Counted from the stretch's first letter, positions 1 through 10,330 are shown. The stretch is 64,000 nucleotides of DNA from Corynebacterium senegalense (GCF_900411315.1 NZ_LS990887.1:931786-995785), one strand, 5' to 3'. A program made the numbers and translations. The notes: generated by a model not told the origin, from the letters alone.

Positions 1-2
1 CG

Positions 3-557
3 AGCGAGAAGGCCGCCCGCTTCGTGCGCACCGTCGACGCCTTCAACATCCCGCTCGTCCTGCTCGTCGACGTCCCCGGCTTCCTGCCCGGCGCCAGCCA
101 GGAGCACGGGGGGATCCTGCGCCGCGGGGCGAAGCTGCTCTACGCCTACGCCGAGGCCACCGTGCCGAAGATCACCGTCACCATGCGCAAGTCCTACGGC
201 GGCGCCTACTGCGTCATGGGCTCCAAGGGCCTGGGCGCCGACGTCAACCTTGCCTGGCCCACGGCCCAGATCGCGGTGATGGGCTCGGCGGGTGCCGTCG
301 GCTTCATCAACCGCAAGGACATCAAGGCCGCCCGCGAGTCCGGCATGGACGACGCGGCTCTCGCCGAGCTGATCAAGAGCTACGAGCGCGAGTACGAGGA
401 CGCCATCTTGAACCCCTACCTCGCCGCCGAGCGCGGGCTTGTCGACGCCGTCATCCTCCCCTCGGAGACCCGCACCGCGGTAGCCGCCAACCTGCGCCTC
501 TACCGCGACAAGACCGTCGCCCGCCCCGCCCGCAAGCACGGCAACATCCCGCTCTAA
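3..557 (+). CDS. accD1: Acyl-CoA carboxylase beta (carboxyltransferase) subunit, 5'-truncated by window edge
   Basis: C-terminal about 184 residues of a biotin-dependent carboxyltransferase subunit, which moves carboxyl from biotin on AccBC to acetyl- or propionyl-CoA. The open frame runs in from the window edge, so the start lies outside. Visible family signatures are the carboxybiotin-side oxyanion motif [13 protein letters not shown], the [12 protein letters not shown] strand and the C-terminal HGNIPL ending shared with the second AccD of this window. It ends 39 nt before the fatty acid synthase, so it probably supplies malonyl-CoA to that enzyme and may be co-transcribed with it. The AccD1/DtsR1 assignment is inferred from the fas context and intact catalytic motif; the family is certain, the exact paralogue is not. 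Confidence 0.88.
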   Translation, partial: SEKAARFVRTVDAFNIPLVLLVDVPGFLPGASQEHGGILRRGAKLLYAYAEATVPKITVTMRKSYGGAYCVMGSKGLGADVNLAWPTAQIAVMGSAGAVGFINRKDIKAARESGMDDAALAELIKSYEREYEDAILNPYLAAERGLVDAVILPSETRTAVAANLRLYRDKTVARPARKHGNIPL

Positions 558-596
558 GCGCCCCAGCCCACCACACTTTTCGAGGAAAGACTTTTC

Positions 597-3500
597 ATGA
601 CTCTCACTCCCCTTCTGTCCCTGACGTCGCCGGCTGTTGTTTTTCAGGGGCAGGGAACCAACTGGCGGGCCGCGCTTTCCGACGCCTCCGCCAGCCCCCT
701 GACCCACGCCCGCCTGGCGGAGCTGCTCGCCGCCGCTCGGGCCCTGACCGGGCCGGTCGCCCGCCCCCTCGCTTCCGCGGTGCCGGGGGTTGTCGAGCGC
801 CTGCGCACAGTGATGGATCCGGACCGGGCCGCGGGCACGGCCGACATCGACGTGTTCCCCGCCGTCAGCGTCCCCGGCATCGTCTTGGCGCAGATCGCGG
901 CCGTGCAGCAGTTGCGCGACGTGGGCCTCGACGTGGACAACTCCACGCTGGCGGGCCACTCCCAGGGCAGCCTCGGCGTGGCCGCTGTGCGCCACCCCGA
1001 GCACGCGCTTGCCTTCGCCCTGATCCTCGGCGCCGCCGCATCCACCTCTCACGGTTCCACGGATTCCGCCTCCCGGATGCTCTCGGTGCGGGGTGTGCGC
1101 CGGGGGGACGTCGAGAAGCTGGCGGGCGAGCTGATCTCCGTGATCAACGGGCCGCGCCACATTGTGCTGGCCGGCGAACCCCACGAACTCGCGGCCGCCC
1201 GGGAGCGCATCGAGGCCGCCGCGGCCGCGTACAACGCGAAGCTTGAGGCGGCGGAGTACGGCGGCTCCGAGATCGTCCCCGTCTTCGACGAGCTGCCTGT
1301 CGCCTACCCCTTCCACCGCGCCGGCAACAGCGCCGGGGTCGACATGGCCGCGGACTGGGCGCAGCGCTGCGGCATCGACCTGGGTGAGACCACCCCGCGC
1401 GAACTCGCGCAGGCGATCCTCGCTGACGTGCACGACTGGCCCGCGAAGGTGCGCGAGCTGATCGACGCCGGGGCGAGCCACATTCTCAGCCTGGACACGT
1501 CCCTGGCCACCATCACCACCAAGCTGACCGCCGGTTCCGGCGTCCCCGTGGTCACCGTCGACACCCCCACCAAGCGCGACGATCTCGCGGTGCCGGGCAA
1601 AACGCTCCCGGAGGCCGCCGACTACTCACGCTTCGCCCCGCGCCTCGTGCGCCTGCCGGACGGCAAGACCTACACGCAGACGCGCTTCTCCTCCCTGACC
1701 GGGCTTTCGCCGATCATCCTCGGCGGCATGACGCCCACCACCGCCGACGGTGAGATCGTCGCGGCCGCCGCGAACGCCGGCTACTGGACGGAGCTCGCCG
1801 GCGGCGGCATGTACTCCGAGGAGGTGTTCAACGAGCACAAGAACACCCTGGTCGAGCACCTCGAGCCGGGCCGCACCGCCCAGTTCAACACCATGTTCTT
1901 CGACCGCTTCCTGTGGAACATGCACTTCGGCCAGACCCGCATGGTGCCCAAGGCGCGCGCGGCCGGAGCCCCGTTCAACGGCGTGTGCATCTCCGCCGGC
2001 ATCCCGGAGGTCGACGAGGCCACCGAGCTGCTGGCCACCCTGCGCGCCGACGGCTTCCCCTACATCGCCTTCAAACCGGGCACAGCCAAGCAGATCCGCG
2101 ACGCGCTGAAGATCGCCGCGGCGAACCCGGAGGTGCCGGTGATCCTCATGGTCGAGGACGGCCACGCCGGCGGACACCACTCCTGGGTGGACCTCGATGA
2201 CCTGCTGATCGACACCTACGGCGGGGTGCGCGAGCACGGCAACGCCATCCTCACCGTCGGCGGCGGCGTCTACTCCCCGGAGCGCGCGTCCGAGCTCATC
2301 ACGGGCGACTGGGCCACCCGCTGGGATCTTCCGCTCATGCCCGTCGACGCCGTGTTCATCGGCACCGTCGCCATGGCCACCAGGGAGGCCAAGGCCACTG
2401 ACTCGGTCAAGGACCTGCTGGTCAACACCGCGGGACTGAAGCCGGAGGACAACGGCGGCTGGGTCTCCCGCGGCACGGGCCGAAACGGAGTCGCTTCTTC
2501 GCAGAGCCACCTCTTGGCCGACATCCACGACCTGGACAACTCCTTTGCCAAAGCTTCGCGCCTGATCACCAACATGGCGCTGGAGGAGTACGACAAGCGC
2601 CGCGACGAGATCATCGAAGCCCTGTCCAAGACCTCGAAGCCCTACTTCGGCGAGGTCGAGGAGATGACCTACGCGCAGTGGGTGGAGCGCTTCGTGGAGC
2701 TCGGCTACCCCTTCGTCGACGCCTCCTGGGACGCGCGCTTTGTGTCGCTGCTGCACCGCATCGAGGCGCGCCTGAACGAGGTGGACCACGGCGAGATCGA
2801 AACGCTCTTCCCCGAAGGCGACGTGATTGATCCGCGCGAGGCCGTCGCGAAGCTTCTCAGCGCCTACCCCGCCGCGCGCGAGATCACCGTCTCCCCGCGC
2901 GACGCCGCGTGGTGGATCGGCCTGCACCACGCCTACCCGAAGCCGATGCCGTGGGTGCCGGCGATCGACGGCGACCTGAAGACGTGGTTCGGCAAGGACA
3001 CGCTGTGGCAAGCTCAGGACCCCCGTTACACGGCCGACCAGGTGCGCATCATCCCGGGCCCGGTCGCGGTCGCCGGCATCACGAAGAAAAACGAGCCGGT
3101 CGCCGATCTTCTCGCACGCTTCGAGGCCGCGGCGACGCGCTCGCTTCTCGACGCCGGGTCCACCCCCCGGGACGTTGTCGCGCGCCTGGGCGACGCCGCG
3201 AGTGTCGAGGAGTACCTGCGCGCCGCCCCGACGATGGTGTGGCACGGCCACCTGATGGAAAACCCGGCCCACACAATGGATCCGGACGCTTTCGACATCA
3301 TCGAGGAAGGCGGCGAGTGGGCCATCCGCATCAACACCGACTCCTACTGGGACGACCTGCCCGAGGACCAGCGCCCGTTCTACGTGCGCGACGTGATGAT
3401 CCCGATTGACCTGCCGGAGGGCGTCGCCACCGGCGGTTCCCCGGTCGTGTCCGACGAGCGCCTGCCCGCAGCCGTCTTCGACCTGCTAGCCGGCCTCGCG

Positions 3501-6500
3501 GGCGTGGGCTCGACCTCCGAGGCGGGCGACGAGATCACCGAGATGCCGGCGATCATCGAGGGCTCCCGGGCCGAGGACGCGCCGTTCGGCGTGGCGAAAT
3601 CCTCCTTCACCTTCCCCGCCTCGCTTCTCGCCGCGCACACCGCCGTGACCGGCGCCGCGCTCGGCGCGGACGTGAAGGCGGGCACCCCGGACGTGCTGGT
3701 CGGCCCCTGCTGGCCCGCCATCTACACCGCGCTCGGCTCCGGCCAGCTCGCCGACGGCTTCCCCGTCATCGAGGGCCTGCTCAACGCCGTGCACCTCGAC
3801 CACGTGATCAACCTGCGTGCCGACCTGCACGAACTCGCCGACGGCCGCACCATCGACGTGACCTCCCACTGCTCCTCCATCGAGGAATCCGTCTCCGGGC
3901 GCATCGTCACCGTCGAGCTGGAGCTGGCCTCCGACGGCAAGGTCGTGGCCACCCAGATGCACCGCTTCGCCATCCGCGGCCGCGCCACCGTAGCCACCCC
4001 GCCGAGCTCGGCCCCCTCCTACGGCGGAGCACCCGTCGAGGTGGAGGCCACCCCGCGCTCTTTCGTCGACCGCGCCGTGGTCACCGCCCCGCGGGACATG
4101 ACCCCGTTCGCGCTGGTCTCGGGCGACTACAACCCGATCCACTCCTCCTACAACGCCTCCGGGCTGGTGGGGTTGGAGGCCCCGCTGGTTCACGGCATGT
4201 GGCTCTCCGCCACCGCCCAGCACCTCGCCGGGCGCCACGGCGCGGTGACGGGCTGGACCTACTCCATGTACGGCATGGTCCAGCTGGGCGACGAAGTGGA
4301 GATCACCGTCGAGCGCGTCGGGCGCGCCGGCATCCGCCCGGCGCTCGAGGTGACCTGCCGCATCGGCGGCGACGTGGTCTCCCGCGGCCAGGCGCTGCTC
4401 GCCCAGCCCGCCACCGCCTACGTCTACCCGGGCCAGGGTGTGCAGGCGGAGGGCATGGGCAAGGGCGACCGCGACGCCTGCCCCGCCGCCCGCGAGATCT
4501 GGCGCCGCGCCGACCGTCACACCAGGGCCAACCTGGGCTTTTCCATCCAGCGCATTATCGACGAGAACCCCACCGCGATGACCGTGCGCGGCACCGAGTT
4601 CAAGCACCCGAAGGGTGTGCTGCACCTGACGCAGTTCACTCAAGTCGCGCTCGCCGTGGTCGCCTACGCCCAGACCGAGCGGCTGCGGGTGGACAACGCC
4701 CTGGCGGACGGTGCCATGTTCGCCGGCCACTCCCTCGGCGAGTACACCGCCCTGGCGTCGCTGGCGAACATCTTCGATCTCGAGGCCGTCATCGACATCG
4801 TCTACTCCCGCGGTTCCGCCATGGGCTCACTCGTCCCGCGCGACGCCGAGGGCAACTCCGACTACGGGATGGGCGCGCTGCGCCCGAACATGATCGGCGT
4901 GGGCCCCGACGAGGTCGAGGACTACGTGGCGCGCGTGGCCGAGGAATCCGGCGAGTTTCTGGAGATCGTCAACTACAACATCTCCGGTCAGCAGTACTCC
5001 GTCGCCGGCACCAAGAAGGGCCTGGCCGCGCTGTCGCAGGCCGCGAGTTCGGTCCGCGAGCGCGCCTACGTCACCGTGCCCGGCATCGACGTGCCCTTCC
5101 ACTCCCGCGTGCTGCGCGACGGCGTGCCGGCTTTCGCCGAGAAGCTCGACGAGCTGCTTCCCGCCGAGATCGACGCGAACATCCTGGTCGGCCGCTACGT
5201 GCCGAACCTGGTGGCCCGCCCCTTCGAGCTGACCCAGGACTTCATTGACTCCGTCTGCGCGGAGGTCCCCTCCGAGCGCCTCGCAGGCGCCACCCCCGCC
5301 ACCCCGGGGATTGCGCGCACCCTGCTGATCGAGTTGCTGGCCTGGCAGTTCGCTTCCCCGGTCCGCTGGATTGAAACCCAGGACCTGCTCATCCGGAGTG
5401 TCGAGCAGATCATCGAGGTCGGCCTGGCCGCGTCGCCGACGCTGACCAACCTGGCCAAGCGCGAGATGGACGTCGTCGGGCGCCGCATCCCGGTGCTCAA
5501 CGTGGAGGCCGAGCAGGACCGCGTCATGCTGGCCGACGCCGTGGCCGCTCCCGAGCCGGAGGTCGAGGCCGAGCCGGAGGACACCACCTCCGCGCCTGCC
5601 GAGGCCCCGGCGGCTGCGGCGCCGGCGCCGGTTGCCGAGGCTCCCGCCGTTGAGGCAGCGCCCGCGCCGGCTGCCGCGCCCGGCGGCTCCCCGGCGGCGC
5701 ATCTGCCCTTCAACGCCTCTGAGGCGATCATGGTCCTGTTCGCATTCCAGAACAAGGTCCGCCTGGACCAGATCAACGACAGCGACAACATCGAGGAGCT
5801 CACCGGCGGCGTGTCCTCGCGCCGCAACCAGCTGCTCATGGACATGTCGGCGGAGCTGGGCGTGCCTTCCATCGACGGCGCCGCCGAGGCCGACGTGGCC
5901 ACCCTGCGCGAGCGGGTCAACCAGGCCGCGCCGGGGTACTCCCCCTTCGGCTCCGTCCTCACCGAGGCGATCACCGCGCGCCTGCGCCAGCTGCTCGGCG
6001 CCGCCGGGCTCAAGCCCGCCTTCGTCGGCGAGACCGTCACCGGCGCGTGGGGGCTGCCCGCCACCTGGACCCCGCACGTCGAAGCGGAGATCCTGTTGGG
6101 CACCCGCGCCGAGGAATCGGTGCGCGGCGGCAGCCTGAACACGCTGCCGGACGTCGCCTCCAAGGCCGACGCGGCAGCGCTTGTCGACGCCGCCGTGCAA
6201 GCCGTCGCCGCACGTCACGGGCACAGCGTCAGCCGGGCCTCCGCGAACACCGCCGCCGGCGGCGGGGTCGTTGACTCTGCGGCGCTCGACGCGTACAAGG
6301 AGGAGGTCACCGACGCGCTCGTCTCCACCGCGCGCACCCTGCTTTCCAAGCTGGGCGTCGAGGAGGAGCGCACCGAGGTCGAGGCGCCGGACACCACGAT
6401 CGTCGACACGATCGAGGCCGAGCTCGGGTCTGGCTGGGTGCAGCAGGTCACCCCGGTTTTCGACGCGCGCAAGGCAGTGCTTTTCGACGACCGCTGGGCC

Positions 6501-9500
6501 CAGGCCCGCGAAGACCTGGCGCGCGTGGCCCTGGGCCAGGCCTCGATCGGCGTCGAACGCTTCGCCGGCACGGGCGCCACGGTGGCCGCGCAGGCCGAGT
6601 GGTACGCGGACAACGGCTACGCCGGCCCGCTGGCGGAGATCGCCCTCGCGGCGCGGGAGACGCCAGAGCTGGAGTTCGCGGGTGACGTCGCCCTGGTCAC
6701 CGGCGCGGCCCCCGGCTCCATCGCAACCGCACTGGTGGAGCGGCTGCTCGCCGACGGCGCGACGGTAGTCATGACGGCCTCGCGCGTGAGCCAGGCGCGC
6801 AAGGAGTTCGCCCGCGAGCTCTACCGCGACCACGCTTCCGCGGGCGCGGCACTGTGGCTGGTGCCCGCCAACCTGTCCAGCTACCGCGACATCGACGCGC
6901 TCATCGGCTGGATCGGTGCCGAGCAGCGCGAGACCGTGGGCAACGAGGTACGCGTGGTCAAGCCGGCGCTGACCCCGACGCTCGCCTTCCCCTTCGCCGC
7001 GCCCGGCGTGTCCGGCTCGCTGGCGGAGGTCGGCGGCAACGCCGAGACCCAGACCCGCCTGCTGCTGTGGTCCGTGGAGCGCACCATCGCCGGGCTGTCC
7101 GAGCTGGCCCAGGCGTCCGACGACTTCCCCGCCACCCGCACGCACGTCGTGCTGCCGGGCTCGCCGAACCGCGGCACCTTCGGCGGCGACGGCGCCTACG
7201 GCGAGGTCAAGGCGGCCTTCGATGCGATCGTGAACAAGTGGTCCGCCGAGACCGGCTGGCCCGAGGGCGTCACGCTCGCCCAGGCCCGCATCGGCTGGGT
7301 CGCCGGCACCGCGCTCATGGGCGGCAACGACGCGCTCATCCCGGCGGCGCGCGAGGCGGGCATCCGCGTGTGGAGCCCGGAGGAGATCTCCGCCGAGCTC
7401 ATGGGGCTGGCCAGCGCCGAGTCGCGCGCGCGGGCGGCCGAGGCGCCGCTCGACCTGGACCTGACCGGGGGCCTGGACGAGGCCGGGGTCTCCATCGCGG
7501 AGCTGGCCCGTAACGCCGCTGTGCACGAGGCGGCGGGAGGGGCGTCTACAAGCGAAGGCTCGATCAAGGCCCTGCCGAACGTGGCGAACCCCGCCCAGCC
7601 CGAGGGCGTGGCCGTCGGCGAGGTGAGCTGCGGGCTCGATGACATGATCGTGATCGTCGGCGTCGGCGAGGTCTCCTCCTGGGGCTCGGGGCGCACCCGC
7701 CGCGAGGCCGAGTACGGCATGCGCCGCGACGGCTCCGTCGAGCTGACCGCCGCCGGGGTGCTGGAGCTGGCGTGGATGACCGGGTTGGTGCGCTGGGCCG
7801 AGGACCCGACCCCCGGCTGGTACGATGCGTCGGGCGCGGAGGTCGACGAGGCCGACATCTACGAGCGCTTCCGCGACGAGGTGGTCGCCCGCGCCGGCGT
7901 GCGCGAGCTGACGGACAAGTACTTCCTCACCGACAAGGGCTCGATCGACCTGGCCGAGGTCTTCCTCGACCGCGACGTCACCTTCACCGTGGAGAGCGAG
8001 GCGGCTGCCCGCGAGATCGCCGAGGCCGACCCCGCGAAGACGCGCGTGGAGCGTGTCGACGGCGAATGGACCGTCACCCGGCTCGCCGGAGCGAGCGCGC
8101 GGGTGCCCCGCAAGGCCACGCTCACGCGCACCGTCGCCGGCCAGATGCCCGACGACTTCGACCCCGCTGCCTGGGGAATCCCGGCGCAGATGGTGGACAA
8201 CCTCGACCGCATCGCCGTGTGGAACCTGGTCACGGCCGTCGACGCTTTTGTCACCGCCGGCTTCACCCCCGCCGAGCTCATGCAGGCCGTCCACCCCGTC
8301 GACGTCGCCTCCACCCAGGGCACCGGCATCGGCGGCATGGAGTCGCTGCACAAGGTCTTCGTCTCGCGCCTGCTGGGCGAGGAGCGCCAGACCGACATCC
8401 TGCAGGAGGCGTTGCCGAACGTGGTGGCGGCGCACACGATGCAGTCGCTCGTGGGCGGCTACGGCTCGATGATCCACCCGGTGGGGGCGTGCGCCACCGC
8501 CGCGGTGTCCATCGAGGAGGCCGTGGACAAGATCGCCGTGGGCAAGGCGGACTTCGTCGTCGCCGGCGGTATCGACGACGTCCAGGTCGAGTCGTTGGAG
8601 GGCTTCGGCCAGATGAACGCCACCGCGGAGACCGCCGCGATGCGCGCCAAGGGCATCTCCGACCGCTTCATCTCGCGGGCCAACGACCGCCGCCGCGGCG
8701 GCTTCCTCGAGGCCGAGGGCGGTGGCACCGTGCTGATCGCGCGCGGCTCGGTGGCGGCTCACCTCGGGCTGCCGGTGCGCGCGGTGATCGCCTACGCCTC
8801 CTCCTTCGGCGACGGCGCGCACACCTCCATCCCGGCGCCCGGCCTGGGCGTGCTCGGTGCCGCGCGCGGGGGCACGGAGTCCCGCCTGGCGCGCTCGCTG
8901 GCCTCGCTCGGCTTGACGGCTGACGACGTCACCGTGCTGTCCAAGCACGACACCTCCACCAACGCCAACGACCCGAACGAGTCCGAGCTGCACTCGCTGC
9001 TCTGGCCCGCCATTGGCCGCGACGAGCGGGCGCCGATGTACGTCATCTCGCAGAAGACGCTCACCGGCCACGCCAAGGCTGGCGCCGCGCTCTTCCAGGT
9101 CGGCGGGCTTATCGACGTCCTTTCCACCGGCCTCATCCCCGCCAACGCCTCCCTCGACTGCGTGGATCCCCTGGTGGGCGCCAAGGCCTCCAACCTGGTG
9201 TGGCTGCGCTCCCCGCTGGCGCTGGGCGCCGGCGCGGTGAAAGCCGCGGCGCTGACCTCCCTCGGCTTCGGCCACGTCGGCGCGCTGGTGGTCCTCGCCC
9301 ACCCGGGCGTGTTCGAGGCAGCGCTGGCGGCCTCGGGTGGTTCGGTTTCCGGGTGGCGCTCGCGGGCCACCGCCCGGCTGCGGGCCGGCGCCGGCTGGCT
9401 CGAGGCCGGCATGACCAGGCGGCGCGACCTGTTCACGCAGGTGGAGAACCGCCGTTTCGCCCCGGGCGACGTTCACGACGGCGAGATCGCGCTGCTTTTG

Positions 9501-9560
9501 GATGCGGACGCGCGGCTCGGGGCCGACGGGATGTACCCGCGGTCGGGCTCCGTGGTGTAG
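597..9560 (+). CDS. fas: Type I fatty acid synthase, single chain
   Basis: 2987-residue cytosolic multienzyme making fatty acids from acetyl- and malonyl-CoA. Domains in order: acetyl transferase (GHSQGS, Ser122), FMN enoyl reductase (LGGMTPTT near residue 375, EDGHAGGHHSW near 525), MaoC-type dehydratase (SGDYNPIHSS near 1175), malonyl/palmitoyl transferase (YVYPGQG near 1276, GHSLGEY with Ser1379), an Ala/Pro/Glu linker (about 1645-1700), acyl carrier domain (GVSSRRNQ; phosphopantetheine serine probably 1740), ketoreductase (VTGAAPGS near 2035) and ketosynthase (VGACATAAVS, Cys2632; later KHDTSTNANDPNE and KTLTGHAKAG histidines). There is no C-terminal phosphopantetheinyl transferase domain, so a separate AcpS must activate it. 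ATG start follows a GAGGAAAG ribosome site. Length and order match bacterial FAS-I; long opposite-strand frames here are GC-driven shadows. Confidence 0.98.
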   Translation: MTLTPLLSLTSPAVVFQGQGTNWRAALSDASASPLTHARLAELLAAARALTGPVARPLASAVPGVVERLRTVMDPDRAAGTADIDVFPAVSVPGIVLAQIAAVQQLRDVGLDVDNSTLAGHSQGSLGVAAVRHPEHALAFALILGAAASTSHGSTDSASRMLSVRGVRRGDVEKLAGELISVINGPRHIVLAGEPHELAAARERIEAAAAAYNAKLEAAEYGGSEIVPVFDELPVAYPFHRAGNSAGVDMAADWAQRCGIDLGETTPRELAQAILADVHDWPAKVRELIDAGASHILSLDTSLATITTKLTAGSGVPVVTVDTPTKRDDLAVPGKTLPEAADYSRFAPRLVRLPDGKTYTQTRFSSLTGLSPIILGGMTPTTADGEIVAAAANAGYWTELAGGGMYSEEVFNEHKNTLVEHLEPGRTAQFNTMFFDRFLWNMHFGQTRMVPKARAAGAPFNGVCISAGIPEVDEATELLATLRADGFPYIAFKPGTAKQIRDALKIAAANPEVPVILMVEDGHAGGHHSWVDLDDLLIDTYGGVREHGNAILTVGGGVYSPERASELITGDWATRWDLPLMPVDAVFIGTVAMATREAKATDSVKDLLVNTAGLKPEDNGGWVSRGTGRNGVASSQSHLLADIHDLDNSFAKASRLITNMALEEYDKRRDEIIEALSKTSKPYFGEVEEMTYAQWVERFVELGYPFVDASWDARFVSLLHRIEARLNEVDHGEIETLFPEGDVIDPREAVAKLLSAYPAAREITVSPRDAAWWIGLHHAYPKPMPWVPAIDGDLKTWFGKDTLWQAQDPRYTADQVRIIPGPVAVAGITKKNEPVADLLARFEAAATRSLLDAGSTPRDVVARLGDAASVEEYLRAAPTMVWHGHLMENPAHTMDPDAFDIIEEGGEWAIRINTDSYWDDLPEDQRPFYVRDVMIPIDLPEGVATGGSPVVSDERLPAAVFDLLAGLAGVGSTSEAGDEITEMPAIIEGSRAEDAPFGVAKSSFTFPASLLAAHTAVTGAALGADVKAGTPDVLVGPCWPAIYTALGSGQLADGFPVIEGLLNAVHLDHVINLRADLHELADGRTIDVTSHCSSIEESVSGRIVTVELELASDGKVVATQMHRFAIRGRATVATPPSSAPSYGGAPVEVEATPRSFVDRAVVTAPRDMTPFALVSGDYNPIHSSYNASGLVGLEAPLVHGMWLSATAQHLAGRHGAVTGWTYSMYGMVQLGDEVEITVERVGRAGIRPALEVTCRIGGDVVSRGQALLAQPATAYVYPGQGVQAEGMGKGDRDACPAAREIWRRADRHTRANLGFSIQRIIDENPTAMTVRGTEFKHPKGVLHLTQFTQVALAVVAYAQTERLRVDNALADGAMFAGHSLGEYTALASLANIFDLEAVIDIVYSRGSAMGSLVPRDAEGNSDYGMGALRPNMIGVGPDEVEDYVARVAEESGEFLEIVNYNISGQQYSVAGTKKGLAALSQAASSVRERAYVTVPGIDVPFHSRVLRDGVPAFAEKLDELLPAEIDANILVGRYVPNLVARPFELTQDFIDSVCAEVPSERLAGATPATPGIARTLLIELLAWQFASPVRWIETQDLLIRSVEQIIEVGLAASPTLTNLAKREMDVVGRRIPVLNVEAEQDRVMLADAVAAPEPEVEAEPEDTTSAPAEAPAAAAPAPVAEAPAVEAAPAPAAAPGGSPAAHLPFNASEAIMVLFAFQNKVRLDQINDSDNIEELTGGVSSRRNQLLMDMSAELGVPSIDGAAEADVATLRERVNQAAPGYSPFGSVLTEAITARLRQLLGAAGLKPAFVGETVTGAWGLPATWTPHVEAEILLGTRAEESVRGGSLNTLPDVASKADAAALVDAAVQAVAARHGHSVSRASANTAAGGGVVDSAALDAYKEEVTDALVSTARTLLSKLGVEEERTEVEAPDTTIVDTIEAELGSGWVQQVTPVFDARKAVLFDDRWAQAREDLARVALGQASIGVERFAGTGATVAAQAEWYADNGYAGPLAEIALAARETPELEFAGDVALVTGAAPGSIATALVERLLADGATVVMTASRVSQARKEFARELYRDHASAGAALWLVPANLSSYRDIDALIGWIGAEQRETVGNEVRVVKPALTPTLAFPFAAPGVSGSLAEVGGNAETQTRLLLWSVERTIAGLSELAQASDDFPATRTHVVLPGSPNRGTFGGDGAYGEVKAAFDAIVNKWSAETGWPEGVTLAQARIGWVAGTALMGGNDALIPAAREAGIRVWSPEEISAELMGLASAESRARAAEAPLDLDLTGGLDEAGVSIAELARNAAVHEAAGGASTSEGSIKALPNVANPAQPEGVAVGEVSCGLDDMIVIVGVGEVSSWGSGRTRREAEYGMRRDGSVELTAAGVLELAWMTGLVRWAEDPTPGWYDASGAEVDEADIYERFRDEVVARAGVRELTDKYFLTDKGSIDLAEVFLDRDVTFTVESEAAAREIAEADPAKTRVERVDGEWTVTRLAGASARVPRKATLTRTVAGQMPDDFDPAAWGIPAQMVDNLDRIAVWNLVTAVDAFVTAGFTPAELMQAVHPVDVASTQGTGIGGMESLHKVFVSRLLGEERQTDILQEALPNVVAAHTMQSLVGGYGSMIHPVGACATAAVSIEEAVDKIAVGKADFVVAGGIDDVQVESLEGFGQMNATAETAAMRAKGISDRFISRANDRRRGGFLEAEGGGTVLIARGSVAAHLGLPVRAVIAYASSFGDGAHTSIPAPGLGVLGAARGGTESRLARSLASLGLTADDVTVLSKHDTSTNANDPNESELHSLLWPAIGRDERAPMYVISQKTLTGHAKAGAALFQVGGLIDVLSTGLIPANASLDCVDPLVGAKASNLVWLRSPLALGAGAVKAAALTSLGFGHVGALVVLAHPGVFEAALAASGGSVSGWRSRATARLRAGAGWLEAGMTRRRDLFTQVENRRFAPGDVHDGEIALLLDADARLGADGMYPRSGSVV

Positions 9561-9594
9561 GTGTCGGGCTCCGCGCTTTAGGTGAAGAACTGAA

Positions 9595-9646
9595 GGGTAA
9601 GAATCGCCGGTTTCGCCGGATTTCGGTGGATTCTTGCCCTTTTGTT
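9595..9646 (+). terminator. Probable rho-independent terminator of fas
   Basis: Stem GGGTAAGAATC (9595-9605) pairs with GATTCTTGCCC (9629-9639) with one G-T wobble, and is followed by TTTTGTT. It lies 34 nt behind the fas stop codon. Confidence 0.7.
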
Positions 9647-9690
9647 CTTGCCCTGGGGGGTGGGGGGCTGCGGGCCGCCGGTTTCGCTCC

Positions 9691-9696
9691 TAAGAT
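9691..9696 (+). promoter_or_regulatory. -10 box (TAAGAT) for the 9705 gene
   Basis: TAAGAT stands 8 nt before the GTG at 9705, the spacing expected for a leaderless transcript. This box decides the start codon, since no Shine-Dalgarno sequence is visible near it. Confidence 0.5.
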
Positions 9697-9704
9697 TCTG
9701 GCGA

Positions 9705-10115
9705 GTGAGGGAACATGGGGAAATCGGAGGGACGCCGTTCTGGACCTTTTTCGTGGCCTGTATTTCGGTGCCGCTTGCCGCGACGTACCTGGTGGCGCTC
9801 GCCGTAGACTCCCCGACGCAACGCCTAGCCGTGCTCGCAGCGGGCACGGCAGCTATCGGCCCCATCGGTGCGGCTCTGGGGGCGTGGGCGGGTGTGTCGC
9901 GGACGATGAAGGGGAACCGTCAGCAGGATTTGTTGAAGGAATGGCACTCAGAGCTCCGCTGGGCCACCGAGTTGTGCGCATCGGGCGATCCAGCGAAGGT
10001 GCCCATCGGGGTCGCGGTACTCGATGCTCTTGATGATCTACCTTTCCTGGGGGACAATGAGAATCTGTTGATCGATGCCGTCATCGAAGAAGTCACCCAG
10101 AACTTTGACCAATGA
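9705..10115 (+). CDS. Small two-helix membrane protein, unknown function
   Basis: 136 residues beginning at GTG. Two hydrophobic segments are visible (about residues 12-34 and 41-64, the second rich in Gly/Ala), followed by a soluble, acidic C-terminal half of about 70 residues. An upstream ATG at 9642 is in frame but would add a Gly/Trp-rich stretch overlapping the fas terminator, so the GTG with the leaderless -10 box is preferred. It ends 13 nt before a small basic protein, with which it probably forms an operon. I do not recognise the family. It is the first gene of the accessory island between fas and accD2. Confidence 0.6.
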   Translation: MREHGEIGGTPFWTFFVACISVPLAATYLVALAVDSPTQRLAVLAAGTAAIGPIGAALGAWAGVSRTMKGNRQQDLLKEWHSELRWATELCASGDPAKVPIGVAVLDALDDLPFLGDNENLLIDAVIEEVTQNFDQ

Positions 10116-10128
10116 GAGGAGCGTCGCC

Positions 10129-10293
10129 GTGAAGAAGACCGCGCCCCGCGATGTCTACGTCCCGAAAACCGATGTCCCTCCCACCCGCGGCCAGATCGCC
10201 GCGGCAAAGCTCATCATGAAGCGCGACCACGAAGGTAAGGGGCGGGTGACGATCACCCCGAAGATCCGCTACCTCGCGTCATACGAGGGGTAG
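10129..10293 (+). CDS. Small basic protein, unknown function
   Basis: 54-residue Lys/Arg-rich protein starting at GTG, with a GAGAGGAG ribosome site (10114-10121) correctly spaced. The body reads RGQIAAAKLIMKRD then a short link and TPKIRYLASYEG. Similar small proteins with an 'AAKLIMxRD...IRxLA' layout occur in actinobacteria from memory, but no function is known to me. It lies 13 nt after the two-helix membrane protein; the pairing suggests a functional unit, possibly regulatory or toxin-antitoxin-like, which is inference only. Confidence 0.6.
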   Translation: MKKTAPRDVYVPKTDVPPTRGQIAAAKLIMKRDHEGKGRVTITPKIRYLASYEG

Positions 10294-10303
10294 AACGCCT
10301 CGC

Positions 10304-10330
10304 GGGGAGATTCCGAATCGGAATCACCCC
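10304..10330. terminator. Palindromic hairpin between convergent genes
   Basis: GGGG-A-GATTCCGA-A-TCGGAATC-A-CCCC forms a long stem with one mismatch. It sits between the small basic protein and the opposing deacetylase pseudogene, so it could terminate both. No T-run follows on either strand, so termination is not certain. Confidence 0.45.

Noticed and set aside
4827..9476. A 1549-codon open frame antisense to fas, plus other long antisense frames there (1626-3272, 3486-4730).
   Set aside because: High GC removes stop codons from the opposite strand; the translations are low-complexity Gly/Arg/Val/His mixes with no domain, while fas reads perfectly.
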